A stretch of 64,000 bases of DNA, taken from positions 1 to 64,000 of the forward strand of contig JAYPVG010000013.1 in NCBI GenBank assembly GCA_038134485.1, read 5' to 3'. Position 1 is the stretch's first letter. Each line of letters opens with the position of its first letter. The position numbers and the translations under genes are program-made. Source of the DNA: NORP240 sp038134485. GTDB lineage: Bacteria; Pseudomonadota; Gammaproteobacteria; Pseudomonadales; Pseudohongiellaceae. Below, in pieces: positions 60,036 to 64,000 of this stretch. Below the pieces are notes generated by a model. That model ran no database searches. It was not told the DNA's origin and worked only from the letters and a program-made list of their open reading frames with translations.

Positions 60036-60941
60036 TTAGCCGCGGCCGCGAGTTTTGGTCTTGCCCGATCTGATATTCTTTTCGAGGAAATGAATGATCA
60101 TGCCGGCAATGTCTTTTCCCGTAACGGTCTCTATGCCTTCAAGACCTGGAGAAGAATTAACCTCCATAACGACCGGCCCGTGGTTAGTGCGCAGGATATC
60201 CACCCCACAAACATTAAGTCCCATAGTCCGCGCAGCGCGAACGGCCGTTGAACGTTCCTCAGGAGTTATCTTCACAGTCATGGCAGTACCGCCCCGGTGA
60301 ATATTGGACCGAAATTCCCCTTCTGCACCCTGCCGCTTCATTGCTGCCACTACTTTGTCTCCGATCACGAAGCAGCGGATATCCGAGCCCCCCGCTTCCT
60401 TTATAAATTCTTGCACCAGAACGCTTATTTGCATGCCAAGAAACGATTCGATTACGCTTTCCGCTGCCTTACGGGTTTCTGCCAGCACCACGCCGATTCC
60501 CTGAGTCCCTTGCAACAGTTTTATTACCAACGGGGCACCTCCGACCATTTCGATCAGATCCTGGATATCGTCCGGTTTATTGGCAAAACCCGTCACCGGC
60601 AATCCAATACCCTTGCGGGAAAGAAGCTGTAACGCGCGAAGCTTGTCTCTGGACCGGGTGATCGCTACTGACTCATTAAGGGGGTAGACCCCCATCATTT
60701 CAAACTGCCTTAGCACGGCGGTACCGTAGAATGTGACTGAAGCGCCGATTCTGGGAACGATAGCATCGAATCCGTGCAGGTCCTCGCCCCTATAATGGAT
60801 TGAGGGTCGCATAGAGGTGATATTCATGTAGCAACGCAGCACGTCCAGGATTCTGACCTCATGGCCTCGCTCTTTCGCCGCTTCGACCAACCTGCCAGTT
60901 GAGTAAAGCTTCGGATTACGAGAAAGTATGGCTATTTTCAT
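60036..60941 (-). CDS. rimK: RimK-type alpha-L-glutamate ligase
   Basis: A 301-residue ATP-grasp ligase that adds glutamates to the C-terminus of ribosomal protein S6 in the cytosol. DAIVPRIGASVTFYGTAVLRQFEMMG, NPKLYSTGRLVEAAKERGHEV, LVIKLLQGTQGIGVVLAETRKAAESV, VLVQEFIKEAGGSDIRCFVIGDKVVAAMKR and VMEVNSSPGLEGIE are all E. coli RimK-like blocks, and the length is right. It leads the operon with the aspartoacylase-family gene and is convergent with RimB. Confidence 0.93.
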   Translation of the reverse strand: MKIAILSRNPKLYSTGRLVEAAKERGHEVRILDVLRCYMNITSMRPSIHYRGEDLHGFDAIVPRIGASVTFYGTAVLRQFEMMGVYPLNESVAITRSRDKLRALQLLSRKGIGLPVTGFANKPDDIQDLIEMVGGAPLVIKLLQGTQGIGVVLAETRKAAESVIESFLGMQISVLVQEFIKEAGGSDIRCFVIGDKVVAAMKRQGAEGEFRSNIHRGGTAMTVKITPEERSTAVRAARTMGLNVCGVDILRTNHGPVVMEVNSSPGLEGIETVTGKDIAGMIIHFLEKNIRSGKTKTRGRG

Positions 60942-61113
60942 TTCTTACTCCAGGCCCCAGACACGTGATCACGAACCTGATAGCGGATTCGCTGTAAATT
61001 AAAAGTCAGTATTGGTCTAATTACAGGCAGCTCAGTCAATAAGCCAGCAAGCAAACAAGTTAGCCATGGCAAGTCCTCTCTGCTTTCAGCAGCAGAATAT
61101 TGTCCTGTAACCG

Positions 61114-61147
61114 AAAACACCCCCAATGCTTTTGCCTTGAGGGTGTT
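61114..61147 (-). terminator. Probable terminator after the VOC-protein gene
   Basis: AACACCC..CAA and TTG.GGGTGTT pair across a 10-nt loop, and on the minus strand four T residues follow. It lies 34 bases after the stop at 61181. Confidence 0.6.
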
Positions 61148-61180
61148 ATGCTGGCTTAAACGGAGATGCTCTGCTACCGG

Positions 61181-61990
61181 CTAAGGCATATCCCCTTGCC
61201 GCTGCACCAACTCAATATTGGCGCCGCGGGGTCCAGCGAGATAGAAAAACTCGATCATGCCATTAGGCAGCTGCATGTCGCGCGGCAACACGGTGACATA
61301 AGCCCCGCGACCCTTTAACTCGGCCATGGTCTCCGAGGCCACGCTCGCACGCCAGCCGAAATGGTCAATCGTGCCCTCGGTGCTCGGGAAAGTATCTCCT
61401 TCAGATACCAGCAACCACACATTGCCGGGATACAGCAAACCAGGAATACGACCTTTAAGGTTTAACCTGACTCCGCCGAACATATTTTCATACCAGTCCA
61501 GGGCCTCGCCAGGATTGGGATCTCGCAAGTGTATGTGATGCAGGCCCAGGTGTTGAAAGTCTTCAATCAGTTCGAGCCTGGTGCCCCATGGATCGACCAT
61601 GAAAGCCAGCTTGAATAACCCGGACACATCCCGAATCTCTCCCTGCAGGGTCGCGCCCGCAGCCTGAAGCTGTTCCACCTTGGCATTCAGGTCAAGAAAG
61701 GAAAAGCCCAGATGATCGACCACACTGCCTTGACTCGGCCTGCGAGGATTGCCCCTGTCCGACAGCCACATAACCCGCGTGCGATTGAATAACAACCGAT
61801 CGTCGCGACCATCGACCCACTCACCTCCGATGTTATCAAGGTACCAGGCGGCCGCAGCCTGAGGATCCGGCACCGCCATGTGAATATGATCGAAAAGTTT
61901 GCTGGGAGTTTGTGAAAAAGCCGCATTACTGAAGACAATCAGGATAAGTAGCGGAATATGGATAAAGAAACGAGAATTAAATTGTTTCAC
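61181..61990 (-). CDS. Exported VOC (glyoxalase/dioxygenase-fold) protein with two domains
   Basis: A 269-residue protein: signal peptide about 1-26 (SNAAFSQ), then two beta-alpha-beta-beta-beta VOC modules. Module 1 begins LFDHIHMAVPDPQAAAAWYLDNIGGEW; module 2 begins LGLHHIHLRDPNPGEALDWYENMFGG. Potential metal ligands are His in HIHMAV, HLGFSFLD and HHIHLRD, with Glu in VQRQ region uncertain. VOC proteins catalyse isomerisation, thiolysis or ring cleavage with divalent metals. Export is unusual for the fold. Substrate unknown. Confidence 0.8.
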   Translation of the reverse strand: MKQFNSRFFIHIPLLILIVFSNAAFSQTPSKLFDHIHMAVPDPQAAAAWYLDNIGGEWVDGRDDRLLFNRTRVMWLSDRGNPRRPSQGSVVDHLGFSFLDLNAKVEQLQAAGATLQGEIRDVSGLFKLAFMVDPWGTRLELIEDFQHLGLHHIHLRDPNPGEALDWYENMFGGVRLNLKGRIPGLLYPGNVWLLVSEGDTFPSTEGTIDHFGWRASVASETMAELKGRGAYVTVLPRDMQLPNGMIEFFYLAGPRGANIELVQRQGDMP

Positions 61991-62134
61991 TGGCCTGACT
62001 CCTGTTAAGCATTGCCGTGACCTTGCGCGGCAAGTTTTTCATCGGATGAAGAGTTTGACTGCTTTAAAAACGCCCTGTCAACAGCGACAGTCCGCGCTGG
62101 TCGACCGCAATGCTGCGATTATTGTGAATCGACA

Positions 62135-62166
62135 TAAAAAACCCCGAGTTGCAATCAACCCGGGGC
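62135..62166 (-). terminator. Rho-independent terminator after the YceI operon
   Basis: On the minus strand CCCCG(G)GTTG and CAAC(T)CGGGG pair around a 4-nt loop and are followed by six T residues, 30 bases after the stop at 62197. Confidence 0.88.
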
Positions 62167-62196
62167 CTCTAGTTAGAGTACGCGGTACCGCCGCGA

Positions 62197-62838
62197 CTAG
62201 CTGACGTCCATGAACTCCACGTGGATTTCAAGTTCGATCTCGTCACCTACACCGAAACTGGTGAAGCGGTCCACGCCGAAATCTGAACGCAGAAAACGGG
62301 CGCTTGCCGAGAATCCAACAGTATAGCTGCGAGTTAGAAAGTTGCGCCCGCCACCATGAAAACTGACTTCAAGATTGACCGGCGCGGTTACACCATGAAA
62401 CGTCAGATCACCGGCAAACACAAATGAATTTTCACCGGTGAACTCAACAAAGGAAGTTGTCCGGTACACCGCTTGCGGATAGGTCTCGGTATCCAACCAA
62501 CTCCCTCCGCGCAATTCCTCTTCAAACTCCGGCAGATTTACATTGATGGAAGCCATGTTGACCACTACTTCCAGACTGGAATTTTCAATGTTCTCCGGAT
62601 CGAAATCCAAAGTGGCATCAAAGTCGGTAAACCGACCCAGAAAAGTAGAAAAGCCAAGATGGTTAAGCTTAAACAGCAATGCCGCATGGTCCGAGTCCAG
62701 CGCATAGGCTCCGGACCTCAGTTCGGTGATCTCATTGGTCTGGTCTGGCGTCAGCAGACGGTCACAGGAAACAAGTATCACTGAGCAAGCCAGAATTACC
62801 AAACACCGACCCAGGCTGGAAAATAAACTAGACATCAT
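62197..62838 (-). CDS. YceI-family lipoprotein
   Basis: A 213-residue protein with a lipoprotein signal (lipobox VILVSC, Cys near 25) and a YceI lipocalin-like barrel (about 42-210). GAYALDSDHAALLFKLNHLGFSTFLGRFTDFDATLDF is the typical YceI N-terminal block and TFHGVTAPVNLEVSFHG is the central one. YceI proteins bind isoprenoid lipids such as ubiquinone in the periplasm. It begins 17 bases after the stop of a second YceI gene, behind a PQQ dehydrogenase, so it may carry quinone or a precursor. Confidence 0.88.
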   Translation of the reverse strand: MMSSLFSSLGRCLVILACSVILVSCDRLLTPDQTNEITELRSGAYALDSDHAALLFKLNHLGFSTFLGRFTDFDATLDFDPENIENSSLEVVVNMASINVNLPEFEEELRGGSWLDTETYPQAVYRTTSFVEFTGENSFVFAGDLTFHGVTAPVNLEVSFHGGGRNFLTRSYTVGFSASARFLRSDFGVDRFTSFGVGDEIELEIHVEFMDVS

Positions 62839-62855
62839 TCAATTAACCTTCTCTT

Positions 62856-63431
62856 TTACTGCTGAATGGCGTAGACATCGACAGTGATGGCTACCTCGTT
62901 CGGAACTTCAGCAGTGTTGGCCCAGTAACCCTGACCGACACCGAAATCCAGACGCAGGATTGTAACTTCACTAGTCAGATGAAAACAAACCTGTCCATCG
63001 CATGTTTCCACATCCAGACTGAAGGGGAAGCTCAGCGGCTTGGTCTGATCGCGAATAGTGAGGGTGCCTTCCGAGGTGAAGGCATTCGCAGACTCGACAG
63101 CACAGCTCTCGGCCGTGAAACTGGCAGTAGGCCAGGTATCGACATCAAAGAGCTCAAAATCCAACAGGTAATCCAATACCTCGGGGGAATCCACGTAAAT
63201 ATCGTTGATGGGGATGGTCACCTGGAATTCGCAGGAGCTGGGGCGTAGTGGGTCGATATCAAACGTCGCCTGAACATTGCGGAATTGACCCTCGAATGGC
63301 TCACCACCATAGGAATACTGAAATGTGACTACCGATAATCCGGGATCGAGCTGCCACTCCGCTGCCTGCGTCGGCAGGCTTACACTCATCATAAAGGAAG
63401 CCAGCATCAGTGTTTTGGATAAGAATCGCAT
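62856..63431 (-). CDS. YceI-family periplasmic protein
   Basis: A 191-residue protein: signal peptide 1-23 (ending PTQAAE), then a YceI barrel. WQLDPGLSVVTFQYSYGGEPFEGQF, a CEFQVTIPINDIYVDSPEVLDYLL segment with a Cys, and LTIRDQTKPLSFPF are characteristic. It has three cysteines that could form a disulfide, unlike the partner at 62197. The ATG at 63431 follows a GGAG site; the frame extends to 63542 inside the upstream gene with no better start. Middle gene of a PQQ dehydrogenase - YceI - YceI operon. Confidence 0.87.
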   Translation of the reverse strand: MRFLSKTLMLASFMMSVSLPTQAAEWQLDPGLSVVTFQYSYGGEPFEGQFRNVQATFDIDPLRPSSCEFQVTIPINDIYVDSPEVLDYLLDFELFDVDTWPTASFTAESCAVESANAFTSEGTLTIRDQTKPLSFPFSLDVETCDGQVCFHLTSEVTILRLDFGVGQGYWANTAEVPNEVAITVDVYAIQQ

Positions 63432-63456
63432 GATGATATTTACTCCTGATTTAAAT

Positions 63457-64000
63457 TTACGGTAAAGCGTAAGCCACCAGTTCGGCTGGCTGACCACCAC
63501 CACCAACGAACATGGCAAGGTATTGCTTGCCATCATGCTCATAAGTGAATGGCAGACCAGTCTGCAGGTTGGGCAGATCCACTTCGGCCAGTATCTCGCC
63601 AGTCTGTTTATTTACTGCCCGGAAAAGGGGGCTTGCTCCGGGACCGCCGGTTCCCTCAGTGACAAACAGCAGGTTTTTAGTCACCAGGACACCCGAACGG
63701 GTAGGTACACCGGTGCGCTCAACATCAACACCCTCCAACAACGGATGGTTGGCAATCTGTTCCGGCGTATCCGCGTTAGCAATCATCCACAGGTGATCGC
63801 CAGAGTTCATATCGATCGCCGTGACGCGGCCGTAGGGCGGTTTCACAATCTCCAGCCCCTGAACTCGCGGTACACGAACCCCGAACGCGGCGCTGTAATC
63901 AAGATCCGAGCTTTCGTCCTTGCCCAGCGTCATCACCGCCAGTGCGGTCCGCGACGGGACATAAAGAATGCCAGTCTCGGGATCGATAGCCGACCCCTCC
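63457..64000 (-). CDS. PQQ-dependent dehydrogenase, C-terminal part (runs off right edge)
   Basis: The frame is open to the window edge and its N-terminus is outside. The visible 180 residues are the last propeller blades of a GDH-type quinoprotein: AIDPETGILYVPS, PPYGRVTAIDMNSGDHLWMIAN, NKQTGEILAEVDLPN and FTYEHDGKQYLAMFVGGGG...LVAYALP, closely paralleling the end of the gene at 25926. No CxxCH motif in this part. It is 25 bases upstream of a YceI gene on the same strand. Confidence 0.85.
   Translation of the reverse strand, partial: EGSAIDPETGILYVPSRTALAVMTLGKDESSDLDYSAAFGVRVPRVQGLEIVKPPYGRVTAIDMNSGDHLWMIANADTPEQIANHPLLEGVDVERTGVPTRSGVLVTKNLLFVTEGTGGPGASPLFRAVNKQTGEILAEVDLPNLQTGLPFTYEHDGKQYLAMFVGGGGQPAELVAYALP

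Noticed and set aside
1..64000. CRISPR arrays, insertion sequences, prophage genes or replication origin
   Set aside because: I looked for regularly spaced direct repeats, transposase or integrase motifs, terminal inverted repeats and DnaA-box clusters and found none.

Overview
The window looks like chromosomal DNA of a free-living, respiring, probably marine gammaproteobacterium. The left edge has the conserved order birA - coaX - tRNA-Tyr - tRNA-Gly - tRNA-Thr - tuf, all on the minus strand. The rest is dominated by exported enzymes: TonB receptor, PQQ dehydrogenases, c-type cytochromes, Tat- and Sec-exported catalysts. Lineage is an inference (an OM182/Pseudohongiella-like group would fit). 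I see no insertion sequence, prophage, CRISPR array or rRNA. Apart from BirA, no DNA-binding regulator is visible.

Layout. 1-2.4 kb: tuf start, three tRNAs, coaX, birA. 2.6-4.3 kb: CstA-type transporter. 4.5-17 kb: the most distinctive region. Two copper monooxygenases with the ligand pattern of peptidylglycine alpha-hydroxylating monooxygenase (PHM), each fused to a redoxin-like and a c-type heme segment, flank four exported beta-propellers resembling peptidyl-alpha-hydroxyglycine alpha-amidating lyase (PAL). Three of the propellers are tandem copies that keep the whole PAL active site. A HupE-type permease, a small periplasmic protein and a nuclease-fold protein lacking its catalytic His are interspersed. 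17-20.6 kb: an RnfD/NqrB-like membrane protein fused to Sel1-like repeats, coupled to a SUMF1-domain protein, and an unknown protein. 20.8-30.6 kb: TonB receptor, HD-GYP phosphodiesterase, PQQ dehydrogenase, DUF305/LVIVD protein.

31-37 kb: two Tat-exported PLP aminotransferases (plus strand) face an operon of exported RidA, POT transporter and class III aminotransferase (minus strand), which looks like an amino-compound module. 37-43.3 kb: AMP/thymidine phosphorylase overlapping a PRPP synthetase, a LysM peptidase, a protein of unknown function, and two divergent paralogues, one followed by a 42-aa membrane protein. 43.3-49 kb: exported M18 aminopeptidase, two tandem PQQ alcohol dehydrogenases (the first with a lanthanide-type site), and a gamma-carbonic anhydrase without a canonical start codon. 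49-54.4 kb: AlgE-like porin, D-aminoacylase family enzyme, cupin, Tat-exported DsrE-like protein. 54.4-58.2 kb: a cbb3 oxidase whose CcoN, CcoO and CcoP-like parts form one polypeptide, a TTG-started small membrane subunit and a TsdA-like diheme cytochrome in one overlapping operon. 58.5-61 kb: RimB/RimK-type cluster. 61-64 kb: exported VOC protein and a PQQ dehydrogenase - YceI - YceI operon running off the right edge.

Together the genes suggest a cell that does much of its oxidative and amino-compound chemistry in the periplasm and passes electrons through cytochromes and quinones to a high-affinity oxidase. The strongest candidate for an undescribed system is the PHM-like/PAL-like region; the fused cbb3-TsdA operon is second.
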